64,000 nucleotides of DNA from Candidatus Poribacteria bacterium. Its GTDB lineage: Bacteria; Poribacteria; WGA-4E; UBA9662. Location: NCBI GenBank assembly GCA_012963885.1, contig DTUY01000088.1:24989-88988 (forward strand), in the 5' to 3' direction. The notes beneath the pieces are model-generated. The model was given only the letters and a program-made list of their open reading frames with translations. It was not told where the DNA came from and searched no databases. The position numbers and the translations under genes are program-made. How positions within the stretch are numbered: position 1 is the stretch's first letter; every line of letters begins with the position of its first letter. Below are positions 9,579 to 19,380 of this stretch, piece by piece.

Positions 9579-10401
9579 TTGCCAACTTCAAGGTATTTTC
9601 AAGCAAGATGGCACGCGTCATCGGTCCGACTCCCCCAGGTACCGGTGTGATAAAACCAGCGACTTTGGATACTGTCTCGAAATCGATGTCTCCGATCAGG
9701 GCGTTATCAACACGGTTAATGCCCACATCGATGACAATGGCTTCTGGTTTTACCATCTTCTCAGTAATGAACTTTGGCTCTCCTACCGCGACGACAAGAA
9801 TATCAGCTTTGCTGGTCTCTGAACCAAGATTCGCCGTTCGGGAATGACAGAATGTGACAGTTGCGTTTCGGTTCAGTAGAAGCAAACCAATTGGTTTGCC
9901 TACAAGTCTGCTGCGTCCAACACAAACGACGCGCTTTCCTTCAGTTTCCACTTCTGTTTTTTCAATCAAGCGCAGAATCCCTCCTGGTGTGCAAGGCAAT
10001 ACACGTTCTTGTCCAATCAGCAAGTTACCCAGGTTTATCGTTCCCAACCCATCCGCGTCTTTTTGGGGCAAAATTGAATCAATTACTATTTGTTCATCAA
10101 TATGATTAGGCATTGGCATCTGCACCAAAATACCATGAATTTGGCTTGATTGGTTTAATTGTTTAACGAGATCAATGACCTGTTTCTGTGAGGTATTTGA
10201 TGGCAATCGGATTACTTCAGAATGGAACCCAACATGCTCGCAATCCTTCTGTTTATGGTTGACATAAATCGTTGAAGCGGGATCGGTTCCAATCTGTATA
10301 ACAGCCAATCCGGGTCTGAAATCAAGTTTTTTCACTTGGCAGCGTATATGATTTCGAATCGATTTTGCGATTTGCTTGCCGTCAATAATCTGTGATGACA
10401 T
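9565..10401 (-). CDS. folD: methylenetetrahydrofolate dehydrogenase / methenyltetrahydrofolate cyclohydrolase
   Basis: Bifunctional cytosolic enzyme that converts 5,10-methylene-THF to 10-formyl-THF with NADP, feeding formyl groups to purine synthesis. All family signatures are present: Y46-x3-K50 (YVNHK, catalytic lysine), KDADGLG, LPCTPGGI, the NADP loop GRSRLVGKP, and PVPGGVGPMT near the C-terminus. I chose the ATG at 10401 (278 residues) because a purine-rich GAAAG lies about 7 bases before it. A GTG at 10413 would add four residues. Lies downstream of the ABC ATPase on the same strand and may share its transcript. Its 3' end overlaps the restriction-modification gene by 14 bases. purD and purN elsewhere in the window belong to the pathway that consumes its product. 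Confidence 0.95.
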   Translation of the reverse strand: MSSQIIDGKQIAKSIRNHIRCQVKKLDFRPGLAVIQIGTDPASTIYVNHKQKDCEHVGFHSEVIRLPSNTSQKQVIDLVKQLNQSSQIHGILVQMPMPNHIDEQIVIDSILPQKDADGLGTINLGNLLIGQERVLPCTPGGILRLIEKTEVETEGKRVVCVGRSRLVGKPIGLLLLNRNATVTFCHSRTANLGSETSKADILVVAVGEPKFITEKMVKPEAIVIDVGINRVDNALIGDIDFETVSKVAGFITPVPGGVGPMTRAILLENTLKLATTLF

Positions 10402-10486
10402 ATTATCTTTCACTACAAGTTTTTGCCTGATTTTCTATCTTTAAATTCTGTGTTTCAATCTGCAATAGGCAAGAACTTGTCTAACT

Positions 10487-11398
10487 TTACCTAACTACGC
10501 TAACAAAAATATCTTCCAAAGATCGTTCTACCAAACCAAGATGGCGAATCTGAACACCTGTTTCGACCGCTAATTGAAAGAATAGATTCTGACTGATTGG
10601 GATTGTGTCTTGAGAGGTAACACGAATTTCCACACCAGATCGCACCTCCACTTCACAGTTATTTTCTCTCAAGGCAAAAATAAAAGCTCTTTGATTGCCT
10701 TTAATCTTTAGCTCATAACTGAGTCGATGTTCCAATTTCAATTGCTTCATGTTCCCTTCAAGAACAACTTGACCTTGATCCAAAGCAATTACGTCTTTAC
10801 ATACATATTCAACATCATCCAGAATATGCGAGGATAAAATGACGTCTATTTCTTTATAAGTTGAAATCTCACGGATCAGTTCAAGCATCTCTTGACGACC
10901 AATTGGATCCATACCATTAGTCGGTTCATCAAGCAACAAAACCATTGGATCATGAATCAGTGCTTGTGCGAGTTTGACTCGCTGTTTCATACCTATTGAG
11001 TATGTTTCAACTTTTCGATATCGTGCTTCACCGAGATTGACGTATTGCAGTACTTCATGTGCCCGTTGTATGGCATCAGCTTTGGGCATACCTGCTAATT
11101 CCCCCATATAGGCGATAAAATTGAGACCGTTTATATCAGGAATATAGCAATCGTTTTCAGGCATGTAACCAATCTGCTGCCGGATTTTAATTGGGTTTTT
11201 ATGGACAGGTAAATCAAAGATTCTGACAGAACCACTGCTAGGGATTAAAAAGCCAAGAAGTGTTTTAATTAATGTGCTTTTTCCCGCACCATTTGGACCC
11301 AGCAGTCCGGTGGATTTACTATCAATAGACAAATTGATGTTGTTCAGAGCTCGCGATTTGCCGTAAAAGACGGAGAGATTCTCAATTTGAACAAGCAC
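10487..11398 (-). CDS. ABC transporter ATP-binding protein without adjacent permease
   Basis: A 303-residue ATPase of the CcmA/NatA/drug-export type. It has Walker A GPNGAGKST, a Q-loop region (QQIGYMPEND), a degenerate signature (YSIGMKQR for LSGGQ), Walker B VLLLDEP and a switch histidine in LSSH. The C-terminal 90 residues match the extra domain of ABC-2 exporter ATPases. The start is GTG at 11398. A membrane partner would normally be adjacent, but upstream is an intergenic region with divergent purD and downstream is folD, so the permease must be encoded elsewhere. Substrate cannot be inferred. Confidence 0.9.
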   Translation of the reverse strand: MLVQIENLSVFYGKSRALNNINLSIDSKSTGLLGPNGAGKSTLIKTLLGFLIPSSGSVRIFDLPVHKNPIKIRQQIGYMPENDCYIPDINGLNFIAYMGELAGMPKADAIQRAHEVLQYVNLGEARYRKVETYSIGMKQRVKLAQALIHDPMVLLLDEPTNGMDPIGRQEMLELIREISTYKEIDVILSSHILDDVEYVCKDVIALDQGQVVLEGNMKQLKLEHRLSYELKIKGNQRAFIFALRENNCEVEVRSGVEIRVTSQDTIPISQNLFFQLAVETGVQIRHLGLVERSLEDIFVSVVR

Positions 11399-11575
11399 GA
11401 TTCATGCTCACAACAAACATTAAAAAGCCACCAAAATCAGAAATCCAAGAGATTTTCTGCTTTTATCATAACCGTTGAGATTAAATCTTGAGTGAGGTTC
11501 ATGTAGGAAAGCTATCATCAACATCGAAAGCAATATAGCACAATAACGAAATAAATTCAAAACTATTATCTTTAA

Positions 11576-11604
11576 TTGTGTTACGATTTCAAACTGTGTA
11601 TAAT
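11576..11604 (+). promoter_or_regulatory. sigma70-type promoter of purD
   Basis: A TTGTGT -35 (11576-11581), 17-bp spacer and perfect TATAAT -10 (11599-11604) precede purD. The predicted start near 11611 gives a leader of about 32 bases containing a GGAG ribosome-binding site (11632-11635) seven bases before the ATG. The short leader leaves no room for a purine riboswitch. Confidence 0.55.
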
Positions 11605-11642
11605 CTGGAATATCAGGTTCTCTCTAAAGTTGGAGAAAATGT

Positions 11643-12920
11643 ATGAAGATTCTCGTGATTGGCATGGGTGGACGTGAACATGCAATTGTATGGAAAATTG
11701 CCCAGAGTCCGCTGGTTGAGCTGATATATTGTGTCCCTGGAAATCCAGGAATATCAGACATAGCGGAGTGCCCGCACATTTCGTTGGAAGATGACTTTAG
11801 CCATCTCGCTGATTTCGCTGAAACCCGTCAGATTGATTTGGCCATTGTTGGCCCAGAAGCTCACCTGGCCAACGGGTTAGTTAACGTTTTTCAAGCACGT
11901 GGTCTTCGTGTGTTCGGCCCAACCCAGCAAGCAGCAATAATTGAAGCGAGCAAGGATTTCGCTAAGAACTTGATGATTAAGAATTCTATTCCAACGGCTG
12001 ATCATCAAACATTCGTAGATGCTGATGCTGCAATTAGTTACGTGAAATCTTTAAACCAACCGGTCTTTGTCAAAGCAGATGGCCTTGCAGCTGGAAAAGG
12101 TGCGATTCCTGGCAGAACAGTCGAAGAAGCAGTTACAGCCATAAACCGCATTCTGGTACACGGCGACTTTGGAATTGCAGGTAGTAAAGTTATTATTGAG
12201 GAATTAATGGTGGGTGAAGAAGCGTCATTTACTGTGCTGACCGATGGTGACTACTGCCTGCCATTAGCCACTGCCCAAGATCACAAGATGTCCCATGACG
12301 GGGATCAGGGCGAAAATACTGGTGGAATGGGTGCTTATTCACCCACCCCTGTTATTACAAAGTCAATTGAACAGGAAATAATGGAAACAATTGTGTACCC
12401 GACAATCCACTCCATGAAGACAGAAGGAAGGGAATTCAAAGGGGTGCTTTACGTCGGGTTGATGATTACCAAAACCGGGCCAAAGGTTGTTGAATTCAAT
12501 GTTCGACTCGGAGATCCTGAGACCCAGGTTCTCTTACCAAGACTAGCAAGTGATTTAGTGCCATTACTGAATGCTTGTGTTGATGGAAACCTGAATCTTT
12601 GCATGACTGAGTGGAAGCCGGAAACAGCAGTTTGCACAATTATGGCTTCTGGAGGATATCCCAGCAACTATGAAACAGGAAAAGTCATTCGCGGAATTGA
12701 TGACGCGGACGCACTAAATGATGTGGTGGTCTTTCAGGCAGGGACAAAACGCATTAATGATAAAATTGTTACGGATGGAGGTAGGGTCTTGGGAGTGACT
12801 GCACTTGGCATAGATGTGAAATCCTCAATCGATTTGTCATATCAGGGGGTGGAAAAAATCAACTTCGATCGGGCACATTACCGTCGTGACATCGGGTATC
12901 ATGCAATTAATCGGAAATAG
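11643..12920 (+). CDS. purD: phosphoribosylamine-glycine ligase
   Basis: ATP-grasp enzyme for the second step of de novo purine synthesis, joining glycine to 5-phosphoribosylamine. The 425-residue length is typical. The N-terminus (VIGMGGREHA), the IVGPEAHLANGL segment, the ATP-grasp KADGLAAGKG loop, the DHKMSHDGDQGENTGGMGAY signature and the metal-binding EFNVRLGDPETQ are all present. The start ATG at 11643 has GGAG seven bases upstream. Transcribed alone: the next gene converges from the other strand 18 bases after its stop. Confidence 0.96.
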   Translation: MKILVIGMGGREHAIVWKIAQSPLVELIYCVPGNPGISDIAECPHISLEDDFSHLADFAETRQIDLAIVGPEAHLANGLVNVFQARGLRVFGPTQQAAIIEASKDFAKNLMIKNSIPTADHQTFVDADAAISYVKSLNQPVFVKADGLAAGKGAIPGRTVEEAVTAINRILVHGDFGIAGSKVIIEELMVGEEASFTVLTDGDYCLPLATAQDHKMSHDGDQGENTGGMGAYSPTPVITKSIEQEIMETIVYPTIHSMKTEGREFKGVLYVGLMITKTGPKVVEFNVRLGDPETQVLLPRLASDLVPLLNACVDGNLNLCMTEWKPETAVCTIMASGGYPSNYETGKVIRGIDDADALNDVVVFQAGTKRINDKIVTDGGRVLGVTALGIDVKSSIDLSYQGVEKINFDRAHYRRDIGYHAINRK

Positions 12921-12938
12921 TTGTCCAATACAGCTTTC

Positions 12939-14348
12939 TTAGCGATCGAAAATATCGTCAATCCATTCCTCAAGTACTTTTCTTGTGTCCTTGTGAACCC
13001 GATCAACATCCGGCATACTTTTTCGTGAATCAGATAGCCAGATCTGTTGACATATCGATCTCCATTCTCTAAGTTCCTGATCAGACACCCCTACGATATA
13101 TTGTTTAACACATAGTAGTATTCTTTCGCCTTTTCTAACTAGATCTTCATCTTCAGTATCCATTAGTTGTCCAATTCCATTAATGAAACTTCGGCAGATC
13201 TGTAAATGGCAATTCCTGTCGAAGTCAAGTGGCAAAAGTATGTCAAATACGGCGGTCAGTGAACGAAACGAGATTTCTTCGGGGGACGTAAGTAACTGCC
13301 AAGCATCAACGGTCACTTTTATCTTTGAACGTGGTATATAACGAATAACCGGTGCTAATATCAACCAAACACTAATTATCAAGCGAGATTTCAGCCTCAG
13401 CGTACTATTGAATTCCCCCGATTGCTCATGAAGGATAGAATGGATGTAGTCAACGTCTGTCTGTGTTTCCGAGATTTTTAGCAGTCCTCTTACGTATGTT
13501 AATTGAAGTGTTTCGTGATCCTCAATGTATGTGTCTGGGATTTGGTGACTATACTCAATTAGATGCAGCAGGAAATCGTAAATTTCAGGCGCATAATACA
13601 GATCCTCGACAGAGAGTTCCTGTTGCAATAAAGTAATAAGATGCGCTTTAAAAGGCTCAACTTCGTGCCTAAAGCTGTCAACAATTAAACCTAAAGCGCT
13701 ATTTAAATCCTTAGATCTACTGACGAACGACATCATTTTCTCTGCACAGGGGCGGGGTAATTCCTCCTGGAGTGCAGGTTGCGAAATCATCAAATCAAAA
13801 ATTGCTTCGTAGGCAGAAAATGTCAAGTTGCGGTCTGTGATATGATCTAGGAGCTGACGACATAGAAAAGTGAGACCGTCGTCTGTCATCCGGATACAGA
13901 CCCAGTGGATCAAGTTAATCGTGTCATCGCAATTGTAAGAATTGCGTAAATACGGAACCAGTTTAGAGAGTATTTCCTTTTCCAATTTCTCCTTATGGGG
14001 AGAAGGAAGTTCCGGCACCGAAATTGCTGTCTCAATGACTTTTTTCAGGTCTTGAAATGACTCACACTGACGAACTGAGTTTTGCAACCCCTTAGCGATA
14101 GATTCGCGTGTTGACCAATCAATATCAGAGGCATCATAGAGTTTAATGATTAACTCAGAAGCGCGATGATCTTCCTGGTGTAACTTTAGCTCGGAAACAA
14201 AATTGGCCGCCTGATCAATTTTTTCTCTGAACAATCGTTTTTGTATTGATTTGGCTTGGTTAACTGCGTCTTCCGTTTGACTGTCCACATGAAGTAGACT
14301 GTTGATTTGTTTTTCAACTTCTTCAAGTGTAGTTGTGAGTTCACCCAT
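12939..14348 (-). CDS. helical protein of unknown function
   Basis: A 469-residue protein I do not recognise. It is almost all alpha-helical in character: acidic and leucine-rich helices, no signal peptide, no transmembrane segment and no obvious catalytic motif. The pattern of roughly 35-45-residue amphipathic helix pairs suggests a HEAT- or ARM-like solenoid, which usually mediates protein contacts. The gene converges with purD and is divergent from the DUF362 gene. A -35/-10 pair places the transcription start on or next to the A of its ATG, and no ribosome-binding site is visible, so translation may be leaderless. Confidence 0.7.
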   Translation of the reverse strand: MGELTTTLEEVEKQINSLLHVDSQTEDAVNQAKSIQKRLFREKIDQAANFVSELKLHQEDHRASELIIKLYDASDIDWSTRESIAKGLQNSVRQCESFQDLKKVIETAISVPELPSPHKEKLEKEILSKLVPYLRNSYNCDDTINLIHWVCIRMTDDGLTFLCRQLLDHITDRNLTFSAYEAIFDLMISQPALQEELPRPCAEKMMSFVSRSKDLNSALGLIVDSFRHEVEPFKAHLITLLQQELSVEDLYYAPEIYDFLLHLIEYSHQIPDTYIEDHETLQLTYVRGLLKISETQTDVDYIHSILHEQSGEFNSTLRLKSRLIISVWLILAPVIRYIPRSKIKVTVDAWQLLTSPEEISFRSLTAVFDILLPLDFDRNCHLQICRSFINGIGQLMDTEDEDLVRKGERILLCVKQYIVGVSDQELREWRSICQQIWLSDSRKSMPDVDRVHKDTRKVLEEWIDDIFDR

Positions 14349-14354
14349 AATTAT

Positions 14355-14383
14355 ATTCTACTTGCCTTCAGTAATTATGTCAA
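14355..14383 (-). promoter_or_regulatory. promoter giving a predicted leaderless mRNA
   Basis: On the minus strand TTGACA (14383-14378), 17 bp, then TAGAAT (14360-14355). Six bases separate the -10 from the ATG at 14348, so the start codon would be at +1. An overlapping TATAAT lies closer still to the ATG but has a 22-bp spacer. Confidence 0.5.
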
Positions 14384-14511
14384 TCCGCTAACGGTTGATG
14401 TTTGTCATCAAAAATTTTGTCCTGCCAATGTTTAAGTTAATTCTGCTTGACAATAGGCAGAACCTTAGTCACAATATTTTTATTAAGAACGCAGAGATAC
14501 AGGATTTTTAT

Positions 14512-15726
14512 ATGGATAAGGATTATAAAGTAAGAGCTTCATATTGCAATCACAGAGTTTCAGAAGAGGAAATTTATCAGACCTTAAAACGTACAACGGA
14601 TTCATTAACGAGATCATGGCAACAGATTGAGAAAGCAAGAAAAGTCGTTATTAAGTTCAATATGATGAAGCTCCCAGAACGAATTGAGTATTTTCAAGGA
14701 CGGCGTCGTGAATTAGTAGATGACGCTTTCTGCCGAGCAACCTTACGTTTGATTAAAGAGCATACTACCGCTCAATTGATTGCCACTGATACTAATCCTT
14801 ACAATAATGGGAATGTGATGCCAGCTGGATTCAACTATGAACATTACCTCAAAGAATTTGATGTCCAGTTTGTGGATTCAAGTCTGCCACCGTTCAGTGA
14901 CTATGAAGTACCAAATGGCGGCTTGATGTTTAATCGATATACTTTGAGCAAGTGTTTTAAGGAATCCGATGCAATGGTGTCAGTTGCCAAAATGAAAAAC
15001 CATGCTTTTATGGGAATTACACTTTGTACTAAGAATCTTTTTGGGCTTCCACCAATAATTCCACCCGAAGGGCGCGCAAGAAGCTATTATCATCATTTGG
15101 TCAGGCTTTCCTATGTGTTGCCGGATCTCGCTCTAATTACCAAACCTTGTCTCAACATTATTGATGCTTTAACAGGACAATCGGGACGTGAATGGGGTGG
15201 AGAAGGTCGGGTTTGTAACGCAATGATTGCAGGAGATCATCCGATTGCGACAGATGCATGCGGCATGTACCTGATGGGAACTGATCCGAAGTCGGATTGG
15301 CCAACCCCACCGTTCAAGCGAGATCGAAACCATATTTTAATTGCCGCCCAACGCGGCTTTGGTACAGTTGATCTGGAGCAGATTGATTTTGAGAGTGAAG
15401 TCGCCCCTCCTCTGGCTGATTTTGACTCGGTTGAAACGGATTCACCTGAAATGGTTCGCAACTGGAGACTAACAACTTGTCAACAAGGCATGGCGTATCT
15501 TGAAAATCAAAAGCAATTGATCGATAAATACCGCGGCCAGTTCATCTATATGCAGGCAGGTGAAGTCGTCTGGAATGGTCCAGACCCATCGGATTTGGGA
15601 AGTCGCCGTCAATTAAGCGGTGGAAAAAAGGACAGCGCACTTTGGCTCAAATTAGTTGATCCTGAGGAACATGAAGGCGAAAATTTTAATGTCTATGAAA
15701 GACTCTTATCAGATTTTGCCGCTTAA
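14512..15726 (+). CDS. DUF362 domain protein
   Basis: A 404-residue protein of the DUF362 family, whose members often accompany iron-sulfur or redox proteins but whose reaction is not established. Family hallmarks are the segment VSVAKMKNHAFMGITLCTKN, followed by LFGLPP and later a GDHPIATDACGMYLMGTDP stretch. I prefer the ATG at 14512 because AGGA stands about seven bases before it and homology-like sequence (DKDYKVRASYC) begins there. The frame is open to 14395, but those 39 residues do not look like the family. No CxxC clusters for an FeS centre are visible. The 3' end overlaps the next gene by 32 bases, so the two are probably cotranscribed. Confidence 0.8.
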   Translation: MDKDYKVRASYCNHRVSEEEIYQTLKRTTDSLTRSWQQIEKARKVVIKFNMMKLPERIEYFQGRRRELVDDAFCRATLRLIKEHTTAQLIATDTNPYNNGNVMPAGFNYEHYLKEFDVQFVDSSLPPFSDYEVPNGGLMFNRYTLSKCFKESDAMVSVAKMKNHAFMGITLCTKNLFGLPPIIPPEGRARSYYHHLVRLSYVLPDLALITKPCLNIIDALTGQSGREWGGEGRVCNAMIAGDHPIATDACGMYLMGTDPKSDWPTPPFKRDRNHILIAAQRGFGTVDLEQIDFESEVAPPLADFDSVETDSPEMVRNWRLTTCQQGMAYLENQKQLIDKYRGQFIYMQAGEVVWNGPDPSDLGSRRQLSGGKKDSALWLKLVDPEEHEGENFNVYERLLSDFAA

Positions 15727-18340
15727 AGCGCACACAATTCTTCTGATTTCCATCTTCATTTTGGCCCAGTCCGGACTCGCCAGTAACCAAGCACTGATCG
15801 TTGGTGGTGCTGGTGGCGATAAGTCTTTTTATGATCGTTTCTGGAAGGCGACTTCCAGTTTCTATAATCTGCTTGTCCAAAGATATAGTTACTATCCTGA
15901 CCAGATTACCTTCCTGTTTGAAGACAATGGTGAAGATCCTGCTATAGTCGATGGTAAATCGACGAAACTCAACATCGAGAATGCACTCGGCCAAATTGCT
16001 AATAATATTAATGAGTCCGACCGGTTTACAATGTTTTGGGTTGGGCATGCCAACAAATCTGATACGAATCTCAGACTGAACCTGCCGGGTCGTGATCTTT
16101 CCCTGCCAGTTTGTACTCAACTCATCAATAATATCATTGCTAAGGAAATGGTATTAATCTTTGATTTTCCGTTTAGTGGCCTAATAATTCCATTGCTAGA
16201 ACGGGAAAATCGATTGGTTGTCACCTCATGTACCGCACGTGAACGGCACGCGCGATCTAGATTTTCCAATCTTTTTATCGAGACACTTGAAAGTAAACTC
16301 CCAACTATCTCATTAATGGATGTCTTTACAGCAACACAAGATCTAGTGAAGACATGGTATGAAAATGATGGTGCATATCAATCTGAACATCCACAGATCA
16401 GTAGCAGCGGATTGATGATCTCACTTGGCGACGCTGCGACTACACTACAGTTGGTTGGAGCACCTGGTGAGGACAGAATTGATAATATTATCAAGAATGC
16501 CAGAAATCAAGAGTATCCGCCTGGTTTAATGGCGGTTGTTTTATGGGAGTCCGACACTTTTGATGTCAATGAGGATTCAAGCTATGAACATAGAAGGCGC
16601 CGCATCGTGCAGATTCTGAATAAAGATGGGGAGAAGTTTGGCACAGTCTCTATTCCTTACACGCGCAATAATGATGATATTACTATTCACCACGCTTGGA
16701 CTCTGCAAATGAACGAGGATAAGATCAATCTTGACGACTCAAGCATCACCAAGGATCTAGTGCCACCGGAAGCGGTTGAGGCAGGCATGTTCGTCGATGC
16801 TAGATTGCAGCAATTCACCATGCCGGAAATGTCAGAGAGATGTGTTATCGATTACGAATATTCGTCAAGGGCTCGCGATCAGCTACTGCGGGGCGATTTT
16901 TGGAATCAAATCTATTTTCAGGCCGAGGTGCCAATCAAAAATTATCGGTTAATTGTGAAAATACCGAGCAAAAAGAGATTACATTATGCAATACATGGAC
17001 CGAATATTGAGCCAAGTATCGTTGAAACTAAACATTCACGAACTTATACTTTTGAGAGTGCCGATATACCTGCCTTATACAAGGAACCATTAATGCCGGC
17101 AATCAAGGATGTCGCATATTCTATTAGCCTATCTTCACTTGATTCTTGGGATAGGTTGATTAAATGGTATCTGACATTAATCCGTGAACAGGATCAAGCC
17201 ACTCCGGAAATTGAGGAGAAAACCAAGATGTTGGTATCTGGCGCGTTTACTCAAGAAGAAAAAATTAAACGTCTCTACCAATTTGTAGCCGCCAACATTA
17301 GGTATGTAGCAATTGAGCTCGGTATATGGGCTATTAAACCCCATACAGCATCACGCATCTTGGAAGAAGGATATGGCGATTGTAAAGATAAATCGACACT
17401 ACTCCGTACTATGCTAGCAGTGGCTGGTATTAAGTCGTATCCAGTACTTATTTCCGCTGGAGAATCAAGACGTATCGTTCGCGAAATCCCATCACTTTCT
17501 TATTTCAACCATATGATTTTGGCGGTAGAAGAAGATGGGAATGGAGATCTAATCTGGTTAGATCCGACAGCGGAGACATGCGCCTATGGGGATTTGCCCT
17601 CCGGGGACCAAGACCGCTGGACCCTTGTACTGGACCTTTCTGCCAACAACTCAAGTCAAGATCGAGAATCATATCGGTTTTTGAAAAGTCCAGCAGCTAC
17701 GGCGGATCGAAATTTGAAGCGAATTAAAACTGAAATCCGTGTAGCGGGTGATTTGTCGATTAAAGTGAGTCAGGAAATAACACTGACAGGAGACTTTAAT
17801 ACCAGAGTTCGAAACCGATTGAAACATAGTGATCATCAAGTATTTTTACGTGAGTTTATAAACTTTAACGATCGAGCGGAGCTAATTCGGTTTGATACGT
17901 CTAATTTGAGCGAAGTATCACCACAATTCAAAATCTGGTTAGAATGGAATTGTGCTGATTATGTATTTGCTATTGGACGACAATTTGTATTGAATTTTCC
18001 ATTTGTTGATTTGCCCCATGCTGAGCTGGTAGGAAACGATCAACGTGTAAATCCAGTTTTGCTTGGCGAAGCCGCTACTTTTGAAGAAGATATTTCTCTT
18101 AGTCTAGCACATCAATTTCAGATTGAAAGTTTCCCCGACGACCTCCAGATTCGAAATCAAATCGGGGCTCTGAATGTTTCCGTATCGAAACAAAGACGAA
18201 GTGCATCTATCAAGCGTACAATCCAGTTTGATAACTCGATGATACCTGCGAATCAGTTCAGCAAAATGATCGCAATTCTCAAAGCAGCATCGGGAAAAGA
18301 AAACACGCGAGCATTGCTAAGCAAAAATATGGGAAAGTGA
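15695..18340 (+). CDS. exported caspase-like plus transglutaminase-like protein
   Basis: About 881 residues. A signal peptide spans residues 1-29 (hydrophobic core TILLISIFILAQSGLA). Residues about 33-230 resemble the secreted C13/caspase-like domain, with the GH118A histidine and NLPGRDLS present but the cysteine position reading DFPFSG, so peptidase activity is doubtful. Residues about 270-520 look like the beta-rich DUF3857 domain that precedes transglutaminase folds. The transglutaminase core follows with a complete triad: C563 (GDCKDK), H606 (FNHMI) and D623 (WLDPTAE). The last 200 residues are beta-rich and unrecognised. Frame-compatible ATGs also lie at 15656 and 15689; I chose the one that starts a clean signal peptide. 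It overlaps the DUF362 gene and sits nine bases before the MoxR gene. Confidence 0.75.
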   Translation: MKDSYQILPLKAHTILLISIFILAQSGLASNQALIVGGAGGDKSFYDRFWKATSSFYNLLVQRYSYYPDQITFLFEDNGEDPAIVDGKSTKLNIENALGQIANNINESDRFTMFWVGHANKSDTNLRLNLPGRDLSLPVCTQLINNIIAKEMVLIFDFPFSGLIIPLLERENRLVVTSCTARERHARSRFSNLFIETLESKLPTISLMDVFTATQDLVKTWYENDGAYQSEHPQISSSGLMISLGDAATTLQLVGAPGEDRIDNIIKNARNQEYPPGLMAVVLWESDTFDVNEDSSYEHRRRRIVQILNKDGEKFGTVSIPYTRNNDDITIHHAWTLQMNEDKINLDDSSITKDLVPPEAVEAGMFVDARLQQFTMPEMSERCVIDYEYSSRARDQLLRGDFWNQIYFQAEVPIKNYRLIVKIPSKKRLHYAIHGPNIEPSIVETKHSRTYTFESADIPALYKEPLMPAIKDVAYSISLSSLDSWDRLIKWYLTLIREQDQATPEIEEKTKMLVSGAFTQEEKIKRLYQFVAANIRYVAIELGIWAIKPHTASRILEEGYGDCKDKSTLLRTMLAVAGIKSYPVLISAGESRRIVREIPSLSYFNHMILAVEEDGNGDLIWLDPTAETCAYGDLPSGDQDRWTLVLDLSANNSSQDRESYRFLKSPAATADRNLKRIKTEIRVAGDLSIKVSQEITLTGDFNTRVRNRLKHSDHQVFLREFINFNDRAELIRFDTSNLSEVSPQFKIWLEWNCADYVFAIGRQFVLNFPFVDLPHAELVGNDQRVNPVLLGEAATFEEDISLSLAHQFQIESFPDDLQIRNQIGALNVSVSKQRRSASIKRTIQFDNSMIPANQFSKMIAILKAASGKENTRALLSKNMGK

Positions 18341-18349
18341 AGAGAAAAC

Positions 18350-19357
18350 ATGTCGGTAACAGAAGAAATTCAAGCTATTGATAAATTAATGTTAGGGAAA
18401 GAAGCAATCTTGAAGCAAATGAGGAAAGTGATTGTTGGTCAAGAAGACACGATAGATCAAATCCTAATGGCATTTTTCGCTGGCGGACATTGTTTATTGG
18501 AAGGTGTGCCTGGATTAGCTAAGACTTTAATAATTAAGACAATTGCCAATATTATTGATCTGGATTTCAAGCGAGTACAATTCACCCCAGACTTAATGCC
18601 AACGGATATTACCGGTACAGATATACTTGAAGAAGATAAAGCTACAGGTCGGCGTGAAATTCGTTTTATTCGCGGCCCGATATTTTGCAATATTTTGCTA
18701 GCTGACGAGATTAACCGGACACCTCCAAAAACACAAGCCGCTTTACTGGAAGCGATGCAGGAATTCCATGTAACTGTCGGTGGAAATATGCTTGAATTAG
18801 ACAAACCTTTTTTTGTGTTGGCTACACAAAATCCGATTGAACAAGAGGGAACATATTCGTTACCAGAAGCCCAATTGGATCGCTTTATGTTCAAGATCGT
18901 CATCGACTATCCTGAGGAGAAAGAAGAAATCCAAATCATTTCATCCACAACTGGCATTGAGCAGCCGAATCCCGAACGTGTGATGTCTGGGGAAGACATT
19001 ATTAGCCTCAATCAGGTTGTGCGACGAGTACCAGTTGCTGAAAATGTTGTCCAGTATGCCGTTAAAATAGTACGAGCAACGCGTTCTGGAAACAATTATG
19101 TGCCTGATTTCGTCACCAAATGGGTGCGTTGGGGCGCTGGACCACGGGCGGGGCAGTATTTAATTCTTGGTGCCAAAGCTCGGGCAATTATGCTTGGTCG
19201 ATTCAATGCTTCGTGCGAAGATATTCGATCCGTGGCTCACTCGGTTTTACGACATCGGATCCTCACAAATTTTAATGCGGAAGCCGAAGGCATCGATTCA
19301 GATGCCGTAATTGATATGCTTCTTGAGGCTATAGAGGAGCCGTCTGCCCAATGGTAA
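18350..19357 (+). CDS. MoxR-family AAA+ ATPase
   Basis: A 335-residue ATPase proposed to act as a chaperone in assembly or activation of partner proteins. It has Walker A G52-V-P-G-L-A-K58-T, Walker B LLAD119-E120, sensor TQNP and the family phrase TYSLPEAQLDRFMF. MoxR genes normally sit beside DUF58 and von Willebrand A proteins, often with a TgpA-type transglutaminase. Here only the transglutaminase-like partner is present, nine bases upstream, and no DUF58 or VWA gene follows. A GAAGAGAAAA stretch before the ATG serves as ribosome-binding site. Confidence 0.92.
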   Translation: MSVTEEIQAIDKLMLGKEAILKQMRKVIVGQEDTIDQILMAFFAGGHCLLEGVPGLAKTLIIKTIANIIDLDFKRVQFTPDLMPTDITGTDILEEDKATGRREIRFIRGPIFCNILLADEINRTPPKTQAALLEAMQEFHVTVGGNMLELDKPFFVLATQNPIEQEGTYSLPEAQLDRFMFKIVIDYPEEKEEIQIISSTTGIEQPNPERVMSGEDIISLNQVVRRVPVAENVVQYAVKIVRATRSGNNYVPDFVTKWVRWGAGPRAGQYLILGAKARAIMLGRFNASCEDIRSVAHSVLRHRILTNFNAEAEGIDSDAVIDMLLEAIEEPSAQW

Positions 19358-19380
19358 AGTTACCAATTATTAATTGACGA

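Noticed and set aside
11399..11642. Purine riboswitch ahead of purD
   Set aside because: The predicted leader is only about 32 bases, too short for the aptamer.
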